Assembly (NCBI GenBank): GCA_025349905.2
Contig: MU625034.1
Coordinates: forward strand, 1-13,542
Reading direction: 5' to 3'
Length of the DNA stretch: 13,542 bases
Source: Blastocladiella britannica
Lineage: Eukaryota > Blastocladiomycota > Blastocladiomycetes > Blastocladiales > Blastocladiaceae
How positions within the stretch are numbered: the first letter of the stretch is position 1; each line of letters opens with the position of its first letter. The notes under the pieces are model-generated. The model was given only the letters and a program-made list of their open reading frames with translations. It was not told the origin of the DNA and made no database searches. Positions 6,065 through 13,542 of the stretch are shown here, piece by piece. A program made the translations under genes and the position numbers.

Positions 6065-7520
6065 GGTAAAGTACCAAGACGACCGACAACGCCGTGCGTG
6101 TTCTCGTGCAGGATAATGTCGTCCGAAAGCGATCCATCCGTGATCGTGCCCGACAAGTCAAACAGGAACGCGTTCAGCACGGGCCGCTGGCCGTCCGGAG
6201 GAGTCTGGAAGTTGGCGTCTACATTTCTTTTGAAGTGAGTACACTGCGGTAACGAGAAAAAAAAAATGGAGCGCATACTGTTGAGACTCGACTCGTCCTG
6301 GACATTGACAATGACCGAATCCCCGCCCTTGCCCTTCCCACTAAAGTTAACGTCCTGGAAGTTCCCCGCCTGCTCGGTAAACCCGTACCGCGCGTACAGA
6401 TCGTGCGCGAGGTTGGTGATATAGAACGCGTTGGCGAGCGACGCGTCGAGCGACCCTTTCGGGTTGCCGTCGGCCGGGTTGACGGAGAAATCAAACGACA
6501 GCTTGTTGAGCGTCGGGTCAATCGCTCCCTGGGCCAGCACCTGTGCGCGCGGCGACTTGGTCAGCGGGCTCTGGTGCACCTCGGCGTTGTTGCCCTTGGT
6601 AAATCCCGCGGTCGACCACCCCTTGGGCGACGCTCCCGCCACGTCCTCGGGGTCCTGGACCAAAGCGCGGCCGCCCTCGGACGGGTCCGACGCGAACCCG
6701 ACCGCCGGGAACACGCGGTACAGAGCCGCGGCCGACCAGTCTACGAGACCCAAAACCGCGCCCGCCGGCCCGACCTGCGCATTGACCCAGTTCCCGGGCG
6801 TCTGTGCGCGCACGTCCACCACCCACTTCAAGTCGCCCGACTCGGTGGCGAACAGCCGCGGCTTGGTCCACACTTTGTCGGACGCGAACGCCGCGTTCTT
6901 GACCCAGGTGACGGCTGCGTCGACGGCGTCAATGGCGGTGGCCATGGCGGGCGCGTTGGCGGTAGGGGTGGCCAGTTTGACCTCGGGCTTGCTGGCCAGG
7001 TACGTGCCCAGGGCGGACACGGCGTCGGTGGCCGGCATGGTACTGGCGCGAGCTTTCAGGGCCGCCACCGCAGCGGTCGACGCGAACGTGTCGTAGAACG
7101 AAATCACATTGTTTTGCTTGTCTACGGCGACACCCGCAATGCCTTATAGATTTTCTGCTGTTAGCGATTCATTGAGACCAATGAAAAACAAAAAACATTA
7201 CCATTCACCACCTCAGTCCCCTGCACCACCTGCATGGCGTGCAAGTGGGTGACCCCGTTAAAATCGTCCGTGAACGAGTCCTGGACAATGTACCCGTCGC
7301 CCTTCACCCCGAGCTTTTGTTCCAAGTAGTTCTTGGCCACGGTCACCGGATCCACGGCCCGACGAACCAGCATCGGCATGGAGTGTGCGAGCCCGCCGGT
7401 CTCGGACGGACCAGTGTGCGCTTCGTAGCGGGTGAGCCGGCCGTGGCCCTCGGCCGGAATCGGGTCTGCATGTACGACCGATGCGATGATGGCCAGGAGT
7501 GCGAGAAGCAGGAGTTGCAT
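5320..7520 (-). CDS. Secreted fungalysin, M36 zinc metallopeptidase (five exons)
   Basis: Exons on the minus strand are 7520-7202, 7142-6279, 6218-6075, 5996-5731 and 5664-5320. Introns are 59, 60, 78 and 66 nt; the product is 645 residues, normal for the family. A signal peptide (MQLLLLALLAIIASVVHA) leads into an FTP-type inhibitory propeptide (…VVNGIAGVAVDKQNNVISFYD…). The catalytic part shows NNANFQTPPDG, the zinc site HENTH (H432, E433, H436) and GGLNEGWAD with E462 as third ligand, exactly 30 residues after the first His as known for fungalysins. Secreted proteases of this type digest host or environmental protein and are matured by cutting off the propeptide. All catalytic residues are present, so it should be active. 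The CTAAC branch motif is visible in three introns (7143-7201, 5997-6074, 5665-5730). The donor of the last intron, GTCCGT, is unusual. Confidence 0.97.
6033..6059 (+). repeat. 27-nt homopolymer A tract (poly-T in the third fungalysin intron)
   Basis: An uninterrupted run of 27 A on the plus strand lies inside the 78-nt intron 5997-6074. On the sense strand it is a U tract between the donor and the CTAAC branch site. This explains why the intron is the longest of the gene. Its length may vary between isolates or partly reflect sequencing error. Confidence 0.9.
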
Positions 7521-7806
7521 TTTTTTTTTATTGGGTTATATGGGTGGGCGTCCGGTCTACGGCGCGACGAGTACGTGTATGTATGAAAATGGGCGGGGTA
7601 AGGTCGCTCAGCGAATCCTTTTTAAAATTTGACGAACAAGAGCCAGTTGACAAGTGCATGGAGGGGACTGCTCTAGCTTTGTACGAGCCAAATGTATACG
7701 CCCCCGTTTCTTGGCTCGTCAGTGGTGGATTGCAGGGACATCAAATGGCTTGGGTTCATGAGTGCGCCAATAAATATCAGTGGGAAATGAAAGTGTATTT
7801 TCCCAC
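7521..7806 (-). promoter_or_regulatory. Fungalysin promoter region and Y14 3' flank
   Basis: This 286 bp spacer holds the fungalysin 5' region. Nine A residues (sense strand) directly abut the ATG at 7520, preceded by a CCCAAT and TATAAC stretch within about 25 nt. No other open frame here looks like a protein. The end nearest Y14 carries a 9-bp hairpin. Confidence 0.4.
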
Positions 7807-7807
7807 T
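7779..7807 (-). other. Hairpin at the Y14 stop codon (9-bp stem)
   Basis: AGTGGGAAA at 7779-7787 and TTTCCCACT at 7799-7807 are perfect complements around an 11-nt loop. On the sense strand the stem begins at the last base of the Y14 TAA. It could be an RNA structure at the start of the 3' UTR. The complementarity is seen directly; a role is inferred. Confidence 0.5.
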
Positions 7808-8461
7808 TAAACTAACCGATCAAGGCCTTTGGTAGACGTCCGTGCAAACGCAAAATCCACGGAAATGGTGTACCCCATGAGCTCGGCATTGTGCAGGCCC
7901 GAGACGGCGGCGTGTGCCTCGTCAAAGAGCGTGTACTCGATCAGCGCGTATCCTTTTGGGAATCCTGTAGCATTTATGATGTGGTCAATTCAGCAGCTCA
8001 TAAGAAATATGTAATGACAACATACCAGTCCGACGATCAAGATTGAGGTGCAGGTTTCTAATGGGCCCAAACTCGCCGAACCGGTCGTAGAGGTCCTCTT
8101 CGGACGCTTCCGGGTTGACGCCCGTGGCCATGATCACGAATCCTTCGACGGCTATACCATTTTTTAATAAGGGGTCGGTTTCCAGAAAAAAGGAAGTAGA
8201 GATACAAACACTTTTGCACTCGGCCATGACTAGTGGCCTTGGCGTCGTCGGCGACCGTCTCGTACTCGATGCGGTCGGCCAGAGCCGCTCCGCGGCCGAG
8301 GAAGGACGATGTTGGTGGTGCTGTTTATTACCTTACTGGTCAATTTGATTGCGTAACAGTATAATGAAAAATGAAGGAATACCCTCGTCCACGTCCATGG
8401 CATCGCTGTTACCGTTCCCATTGTTACTGGTATCGTTACCGCGGCCGACAAAGGAAGCCAT
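7807..8461 (-). CDS. RBM8A: Exon junction complex RNA-binding protein Y14 (RBM8A), four exons
   Basis: Exons on the minus strand are 8461-8383, 8320-8210, 8151-8026 and 7964-7807, giving 157 residues. Introns are 62, 58 and 61 nt. The splice joins rebuild conserved Y14 sequence: [10 protein letters not shown], then QKSVEGF across the second join, then [16 protein letters not shown] across the third. One RRM spans about residues 65-150, with RNP2 as VIMATG and RNP1 as KGYALIEY. Y14 binds Mago through the RRM face and forms the core of the exon junction complex with eIF4A3, left upstream of splice junctions and acting in mRNA export, localisation and decay. The N-terminus is Asn/Gly/Asp-rich and variable, and the usual C-terminal RS/RG tail is nearly absent (ends TKGLDRLV). 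The second donor, GTTTGT, is non-consensus but required for frame and homology. Confidence 0.97.
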
Positions 8462-8590
8462 TTTTCTGAAATTTTCGAATTGAATTGAATAATTATACTC
8501 GAAAAGCTCTTGATTCGGTTCTCTCTGTCCGCCCTGCAATCGTATAAACTACCAAGTACACCCCCACCATCAGAAAAGGAAAAAAAAAAA
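8462..8590. promoter_or_regulatory. 129-bp divergent promoter between Y14 and the small membrane protein
   Basis: Two start codons face away from each other across 129 bp. A TATAAA at 8543-8548 lies 43 bp before the plus-strand ATG. An inverted pair TTTTCGA (8472-8478) and TCGAAAA (8499-8505) sits near the Y14 side. Shared control of the two genes is possible but not shown. Confidence 0.5.
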
Positions 8591-8923
8591 ATGCCCGCTA
8601 CTACCACCACAACCTCTACCACCGTTATCACCAAGTCCAACGCAACTTCAAGTTCATCCGTCCTGACCCGGTTCCCGGCCTGGCTAGCCTCCACCCTGAC
8701 GCACCTGTCGACGTGGGTGTTCTGGCCGCTGGTGGGTGGAGTCATGTTTGGCGTGGGCGAGCTGTCGGCGCGCGAGCTGCTGGCACGCAAGATGCACTGG
8801 GGCGTGGCCCCCTCGGCCGACGCGGCGGTCGCTCGGGCGCGGGTGCTGGAGATGCGCCGGTGGGACGCCGAGACCACTGCTACTGGCACTGTCGTCCAAG
8901 GGTCGGCTGATCGTCGTCGTTGA
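8591..8923 (+). CDS. Small protein with one membrane segment, unrecognised
   Basis: This single exon of 110 residues starts at the ATG at 8591, which directly follows an 11-nt A run; the frame is open further upstream, but that lies in the divergent promoter. The first 25 residues are Thr/Ser-rich. A hydrophobic segment at about 44-61 (TWVFWPLVGGVMFGVGEL) is long enough to cross a membrane and is followed by a basic, Ala/Arg-rich helix. The Ser/Thr-rich, uncleaved-looking start could suit an organelle membrane protein, but I cannot name a family. It ends only 77 bp before the Trs31 ATG on the same strand, so both may share transcription or the Trs31 promoter must be very short. Confidence 0.65.
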   Translation: MPATTTTTSTTVITKSNATSSSSVLTRFPAWLASTLTHLSTWVFWPLVGGVMFGVGELSARELLARKMHWGVAPSADAAVARARVLEMRRWDAETTATGTVVQGSADRRR

Positions 8924-9000
8924 GTGAGCTATCGCGTGGCGCTATGACTTTCTTCTCTTTCCGTTTCCTCCCAAAAGCAAAAAACCAAATAAAAGTACAA

Positions 9001-9919
9001 ATGCAAGCGGCCCTCTCTGGCATGAACTCGCGGCTCTCGGCCATAGGTGCCGGTGACGGCGGCGGCAGTCGCTCCGGTGCTGGGTCCTCATCTGGAGGTG
9101 GCGCCACTCGGTCGATCCTGGACCGCAATCCTAACCGCCTGCGCAACTCGGAGGTGTCGTTGTCGGCGTTCGGGTTCTTGTTCTCGGAACTGGTGCAGCA
9201 CGCGCAGCGCAGCGCCAAGGGCATTTCGGATCTGGAACGGACGTATGTTTTCATATATACTAACCAATTATGACCAGCCGTTAAAATTGATGTGGACAAA
9301 AAAGACTCAACCTGGTCGGCTACCGCGTCGGTCAACGGTACCTCGAGCTTCTGGTGTTTCGAGACCGCGGGAGTAAGCGCGATACCCGGTTGCTCAATGT
9401 GCTGCTGTTTATCAATACCAACGTCTGGAAACAGGTGTTTGGAAAACCCGCGGACGTGCTTGAAAAGTCGTCCGAGAACGAGGACGAGTGTATTGTCTAC
9501 CTTTTATTTCATTTGAATCATACTGATTGAATGGATTTGTGTGCAGATATGATCAGCGACAACGACTTGCTCGTCAACCGGTTCGTCTCGGTCCCAAAGG
9601 AAATGTCGCAGCTCAACACGGGCGCATTTGTGGCCGGGATCGTGGAAGCTATATTGGACGGATCGGGATTTGTATGTACCTATACACTTCTTTCGACTTC
9701 ATGCATTTTGTTAAATGAATGGAAATACAGCCCGCTCGCGTTACCGCCCACACCGTGCCCATCGAAGGGTTTCCGTTCCGTACCACCATCCTGATCAAGT
9801 TTGATCCCAAGGTACGATCTCCTTTTTTTGAATGGATCAGAATTGGCTCACCATTTTTTTTTTCTTTATGGAAAATTGTACAGGTTCTGGCGCGCGAGAA
9901 ACGCCTGGGCGACAAATAA
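9001..9919 (+). CDS. TRS31: TRAPP complex subunit Trs31/TRAPPC5 (five exons)
   Basis: Exons are 9001-9242, 9305-9489, 9547-9671, 9731-9811 and 9884-9919, giving 222 residues. Introns are 62, 57, 59 and 72 nt; the first contains TACTAAC. After a Gly/Ser-rich N-terminal stretch of about 35 residues come the conserved family blocks: NSEVSLSAFGFLFSELVQ, LVGYRVGQRYLELL, FGKPAD, NRFVSVPKE, AFVAGIVEAIL and GFPARVTAH. Trs31 is a Bet3-fold core subunit of the TRAPP tethering complexes, which activate the Rab GTPase Ypt1 in ER-Golgi and autophagy traffic. Each join restores known sequence, such as EDE-YMISDND and SGF-PARV. The start at 9001 has A at -3 (GTACAAATG). The tiny last exon encodes only 11 residues plus stop. 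Confidence 0.97.
9914..9919 (+). terminator. AATAAA overlapping the Trs31 stop codon
   Basis: The last sense codon and stop read AAA TAA, so an AATAAA hexamer ends at the stop itself (9914-9919). If used as poly(A) signal, the Trs31 3' UTR would be only about 10-30 nt. The gap to the convergent gene's stop is 104 bp. A distal unrecognised signal may be used instead. Confidence 0.35.
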
Positions 9920-10023
9920 AACAAATTTGCATTTTTTTACAACAGAAAAACAAAGAGTGGATGGGGGATCCCGGGGACGTCTAGTAGTATGAAGAGTTGA
10001 AGTTGGAGTTGAAAGTCGAAGGA

Positions 10024-11902
10024 TCAGAAGTCACTCGGCGCCCGATGCGGTCCCTGCGGCTGCTGTTGCTGGCGGCTAACGGAAGGCGACTTGCGCAGCG
10101 GGTTCTGCGCCAACGACGTGGTCCGGTTGAACGACGGCGTGGAGCTGCTGGGTGATTGCGGCTGCTGCTGCTGCTGCTGGTACTGCTGCTGCTGTTGATA
10201 CGGATGCTGGTACTGCGCCGCCGGCGCCGCGTACGACGCCACAAAGTCGTACGTGGTCGGCGACGTCGGTCTCGCCGTGGCTGCAGTAGCGGGAGGCGGC
10301 GGCGGCGACGCCAGTAACGCGATCGGCGACGGCGTCCACTGCATCTGCTGCATCTGCTGCATCTGCTGCATCTGCTGCTGCTGTCCCTGCCCCTGCTGTT
10401 GACCGCCGTGGCGCGACCCCGTCGACGACCCTTGTTGGCCCGGCGGCATCCACCGCACGGGCCCCGACGGCGGGAGCGGCATTTCGGGCGCCGCGGTGCT
10501 CTTGAACACGGTGCGGTCGTGTGCGCGCCCTGAGCCCGAAGACATGGGCATCGACGGTTTCGGGCCGCCGTCGGTCGGAACCACCGCGGACCCAGTACCG
10601 TGACGACCACCGTTGCCGCCGCCGCCGGTGCCGGAGGCGTACCCGTGCGACCCGCCGGTCGCGGAGCTGTGCATCTTGAGCATGGACCGGGTGTGTGGGA
10701 TCGAGACCAGCACGAAGATGAAGGTTTCCACTGAGTGAAGGTCACGGTGAGATTTCTGATATGGGAACAGTAACATAAGAAAAGTACACGTACACGCAGG
10801 AATCAGACGCAGCAAGTCCGTGTACACCATGACGATCCAGCTCGTTTGGTTCGACAACAGCCGCGACGCGTCCCGCGCGGCCGTAATCTCCGCCGGCACC
10901 TTCGGCGCCAGCGGTCCCGTAATGCTTGAATCCCCGATTTCCTTGTGCTCTTCGACGTAACTCGCAAATTCAATCAACCCGGGCTGGAACTCGAACGAGA
11001 TGATGATGGCGGTAATGCATGTCGTCAAGAAGATCACCTGGAACAAGATGATCGGCAAGAACGGCGCGAGAGCGCGCACTTTATCGCGCGCATTCACCCG
11101 TCCTTTAATATTCTGCACGATGATCGTGTAGAACGAGTAGTCGGCCCACAAGTTCAAAAGAAACATGGACAGGAATGTCGGGAGCGCCGCAAACCGGTCA
11201 ATGTTACGGGCGGTGAAGACTGCGGGCGGGGCGGTGCCGGCACGACGATCAGTCAGGTACTTGAGTTCGGTGGCGCGGAGGTACGCCGAGCACGCGATCG
11301 AGACCAACGATACCAGCCAGGTGGCGGCGGTCGCCCAGTCGAACTGCGTCCATGTATCGTAGAACCGGGGCGGGCGGGCCGAGGGAATATGGCGGCTGCG
11401 TGTCGCGGAATCAGTGGCGTGCCGAGACGTAGTGGCGGCCGCTTGGTTCGATTTCCACACGATCTTGAGCCGGTACAGCCGGCAGGTGGTGATAATGGCG
11501 TATCCTTTTTGTCCATTTGGTGAGACGTCACGAAAAACAACAACGAAAATGCAACGCACCAACGCGCGCCCCCAGATCGCCCACACCCGTAAACAAAGCC
11601 GAGAACCGCCACAGCGTGGTGTTGGACAGCGCCGCCATAATGTAGTACAGCTCGGACGCGTTGCCCGCCAGCAAGATCACGCACCCTGCGGCTACGGCCG
11701 CCCAGAAATTGGACCGTGCTTTGGCAAGGTTCTTGAGTCCGATCACCAGCGCCGTCACCAGCAGGCCCGTGGCGACGACTTGGCCCAAGAATCCGAGCAA
11801 GTGCACGGCCAGGTCGTACCCGTTGGACCGGCAGACAAAGTTGGTGAAATCTATCACCACGTTGGTGGCCGGTGCGGTCTTGCAGTCTGAGACCGAGGCC
11901 AT
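10024..11902 (-). CDS. Seven-helix membrane protein with Gln/Pro/Ser-rich tail (three exons)
   Basis: Exons on the minus strand are 11902-11560, 11504-10794 and 10730-10024, giving 586 residues. Introns are 55 and 63 nt. The joins produce LGARVGYAIITTC and LRLIPALETFIF. Seven hydrophobic segments are visible at about 31-57, 66-92, 98-123, 170-190, 219-244, 259-285 and 336-363. A short extracellular N-terminus comes first and a disordered tail of about 220 residues follows, rich in Gly, Ser, Pro and Gln. This layout is that of a GPCR-like receptor, but I see no DRY, NPxxY or other class motif, so it may be another fungal 7TM family. The tail could serve as a cytoplasmic signalling or scaffold region with many Ser/Thr sites. 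The start context (CAATCATGG) is acceptable. Substrate or ligand is unknown. Confidence 0.85.
10162..10194 (-). repeat. CTG/CAG trinucleotide runs coding polyglutamine
   Basis: Six CTG units at 10162-10179 and four at 10183-10194 encode Gln runs interrupted by Tyr in the tail of the seven-helix protein. Pure triplet runs like these often vary in length. Confidence 0.85.
10339..10383 (-). repeat. Nine-base repeat CTGCATCTG x4 plus CTG x3
   Basis: Four exact copies of a 9-nt unit followed by three CTG units encode a Gln-Gln-Met-type repeat in the disordered tail of the seven-helix protein. The exact identity suggests recent slippage expansion. Confidence 0.9.
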
Positions 11903-12252
11903 GATTGTCTGTTTGGTTTTGGTGTTGGGGAACAATACTGTTACAACCAAAAAGAAATGGAACGGCGGGGAGAAAAAAAAGTCTATAATTGAATGGAGCT
12001 CCAGGCCCTCGGGAAAGGAAGAAAGTTTTTTGTCAATTTCGAATCGATGACGGTAATTCCCGGGCAGGGCACGAGTTCGTGGCCGGACGCGTATGCGGGG
12101 GAATCTCAATAACGTCATTCGGTGGGTGGTGCGAGAACGACGGTTTGTGGGGAACAAAAAAGAGCCTTTTGTCAAAACTTGAAACAAGATAAAACGTTTC
12201 AAAGGACGAGTGAAAATAAGCGAGTGCATTTTCGAAGATAGGTTAAAAAAAG
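11903..12252 (-). promoter_or_regulatory. Intergenic region: promoter of the seven-helix gene and 3' flank of the glycosyltransferase-like gene
   Basis: This 350 bp spacer has no convincing gene. A TATA-like ATTATAGA on the minus strand (about 11982-11989) lies some 80-90 bp before the ATG at 11902. Near the other end, TTGAAAC at 12179-12185 and GTTTCAA at 12196-12202 can form a 7-bp stem with a 10-nt loop about 50 nt past the upstream gene's stop, a possible 3' UTR structure. Poly-T stretches are common on the sense strand. Confidence 0.4.
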
Positions 12253-13533
12253 TTAGTACTCAACATTGTACTCGCCGTCCTCGTTCAATACGTATCCGCA
12301 CATACGCTTCGCCAGCGCGCGGTACCGGTCAATAAGCCCAGTGTTGGTGTTGAGTCCTTCCCGCTGCGGGTAATACGCGTAATGCGCCATGATCGCTTTC
12401 CCGGCGGCGCCCGAGTGCCAGTTGCGCTGCTTCGAGAACTCGACCGCAATCAGCTGCTCGTCGTCGGTCGAGTTGATTTTGCCCAAGATGTCGTCGGTGT
12501 TGAACACGAACGCATTGATGCTCCAGCGCACGGCCGTATCGTACGCGTGGAAGTCCCACACGGGGAAATGGTACCGGTCGAGCTGGCCGGCGTTAGCGTC
12601 GTGCAAGAAGTTCTCGTGTGAGACCGCCGCACACTTCCACGACCCCCACGTGCACGCGCCGTCGTTGAATTTGGCCAAGTCGGGCCCGTCCCCAAACGCG
12701 CCGTGCTTCCGCCGCAACGGGTCGCCACGGATCCACGGGTCGCGGCCGTTGGCCGGCGCATACGGCACCAGCGCGGCCATTTGCGCGTGCACGGTACTGA
12801 GCACCGGGTGGTTGACCACGTTAGCCGACACAAACAGGAACCGGTTGCGCAGTTTCTCCTCCAGCATCGCCTCGAACGCGCCGTCCTCGATAAACACCAC
12901 GTCGTCGTCGATCTTGAACATGAGCCGGTCGCGCGGGAGCCACTCGTAGTGGACCGAAAAGTCCATTTGGTTGCGGGCCTCGAGCGCCACCCGCACGTAC
13001 CGCGGCTGCCGGGCCAGCAACTGGTCCAGGAACGCCAAGTCGGCCGCGTCCTCCGTGTGCACCACGAAATGCACCTTGTGAATCATGCCGCCGCGGTCCA
13101 CCAGGTTGCGCTCAATGTACGAGTGCAGGATCGACACCGTCTGCCGCCGCCCGTAAAACACCACCAGCTCCATCCCGAAATCAACCATGTGCTTGGGGGA
13201 TTTCAGCGGGGGAGCCGGGATCACTTTCGGCCGCGATGGGAGGGCCTCCTTGTCCTTTGATGGCGGCAGCGGCGGAGCAATCGGCGGGCTCGAACCATCG
13301 GGATCCGTGTCCCTGAGCACCTCGGACGCCAGCGGGAACCGGACCGGCAGCGGCGGAGCAGTCGGTGGGCCCGAACCATCGGCGTCCGTGTTGGTGAGCA
13401 CCTCGGATGCCAGCGGGTACCGGTGTGACTGGCCACTGCCAATCAAGGGGCGAAGGGCCGAGAGGACCGCGAGCACGCTCAGCAGTCCCACGGCGCCCAT
13501 GGCCAGTTTGGAGGCCAGTCTGTGTGTGTACAT
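12253..13533 (-). CDS. Type II membrane glycosyltransferase-like protein with DDD motif
   Basis: This is a single exon of 426 residues from the ATG at 13533, which directly follows an A run that continues to the window edge. A short basic start and a hydrophobic anchor (about 11-28) predict a type II Golgi membrane protein. A Pro-rich stem (30-115) contains a 26-residue duplication. The lumenal domain begins with VVFYGRRQTVSIL and VHFVVHTED, followed by FKIDDDVVFIEDGAF with D209-D211, SANVVNHPVLS, and a conserved end (STDDEQLIAVEF, IMAHYAYYPQREGL, LIDRYRALAKRM). The DDD with a flanking beta strand is the usual metal and nucleotide-sugar site of GT-A enzymes. The whole resembles a widespread but poorly characterised fungal family. 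Donor and acceptor sugars cannot be told from sequence. The role is inferred as glycan modification of wall or secreted proteins. Confidence 0.83.
   Translation of the reverse strand: MYTHRLASKLAMGAVGLLSVLAVLSALRPLIGSGQSHRYPLASEVLTNTDADGSGPPTAPPLPVRFPLASEVLRDTDPDGSSPPIAPPLPPSKDKEALPSRPKVIPAPPLKSPKHMVDFGMELVVFYGRRQTVSILHSYIERNLVDRGGMIHKVHFVVHTEDAADLAFLDQLLARQPRYVRVALEARNQMDFSVHYEWLPRDRLMFKIDDDVVFIEDGAFEAMLEEKLRNRFLFVSANVVNHPVLSTVHAQMAALVPYAPANGRDPWIRGDPLRRKHGAFGDGPDLAKFNDGACTWGSWKCAAVSHENFLHDANAGQLDRYHFPVWDFHAYDTAVRWSINAFVFNTDDILGKINSTDDEQLIAVEFSKQRNWHSGAAGKAIMAHYAYYPQREGLNTNTGLIDRYRALAKRMCGYVLNEDGEYNVEY
13264..13419 (-). repeat. Two tandem 78-bp copies in the proline-rich stem
   Basis: Copy 1 at 13419-13342 and copy 2 at 13341-13264 each encode a 26-residue unit: R-(Y/F)-PLASEVL, then (T/D)D(A/P)DGS, then PP-(T/I)-APPLP. 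The duplication lengthens the stem between the membrane anchor and the catalytic domain and keeps frame. Confidence 0.9.
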
Positions 13534-13542
13534 TTTTTTTTT

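Noticed and set aside
6403..7149. Open frames on the plus strand opposite fungalysin
   Set aside because: They are antisense to a clear M36 protease and are Arg/Gly-rich, typical of GC-rich shadow frames.
7499..7810. 103-codon plus-strand frame between fungalysin and Y14
   Set aside because: It starts inside the fungalysin signal-peptide exon, antisense, has no domain, and covers the promoter and hairpin region.
9981..10745. Arg/Ser-rich 254-codon minus-strand frame over the seven-helix gene tail
   Set aside because: It is an alternative frame of the CAG-rich tail. The splice join from exon 2 leads into the Gln/Pro/Ser frame, not this one.
12703..13260. 185-codon plus-strand frame opposite the glycosyltransferase-like gene
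   Set aside because: It is His/Val/Arg-rich, lies antisense to a protein with conserved motifs, and has no start context or domain.

Overview
The window reads as nuclear DNA of a fungus, most likely an early-diverging or zoosporic lineage. This is inferred from GC-rich coding sequence, AT-rich spacers, many short GT-AG introns (55-78 nt, several with a CTAAC-like branch site), a fungalysin protease and very close gene spacing. No rRNA, tRNA, CRISPR array or recognisable transposon was seen. The lineage guess is weak; the eukaryotic, fungal-type assignment is strong because the splice joins rebuild conserved proteins exactly.

Region 1 (1 to about 5300) is an accessory-looking block. It holds the last exon of an unrecognised gene (31-830, +), a coiled-coil protein with a separate C-terminal globular domain (1151-2586, +), and two paralogous PD-(D/E)XK nuclease-fold proteins of YqaJ/lambda-exonuclease type (2686-3519 and 3938-5011, both -). 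The two nucleases share motif order, identical D-to-ExK spacing and a homologous upstream DNA block. One carries a 24-36-residue tandem-repeat coiled coil inserted between its first helix and its catalytic core.

Region 2 (5320-10000) holds ordinary cellular genes: a five-exon secreted M36 fungalysin metalloprotease (-), the four-exon exon-junction-complex protein Y14/RBM8A (-), a small one-membrane-segment protein transcribed divergently from Y14 (+), and the five-exon TRAPP subunit Trs31/TRAPPC5 (+). Spacing is tight: 77 bp before Trs31 and 129 bp in the divergent promoter.

Region 3 (10024-13533, all -) has a three-exon seven-helix membrane protein with a long Gln/Pro/Ser-rich tail, and a type II membrane glycosyltransferase-like protein with a DDD motif and a duplicated proline-rich stem. 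The genes in regions 2 and 3 show no common pathway. The most interesting material is the nuclease pair, its shared upstream palindrome and uORFs, and the coiled-coil neighbour. Whether these form a system is inference.
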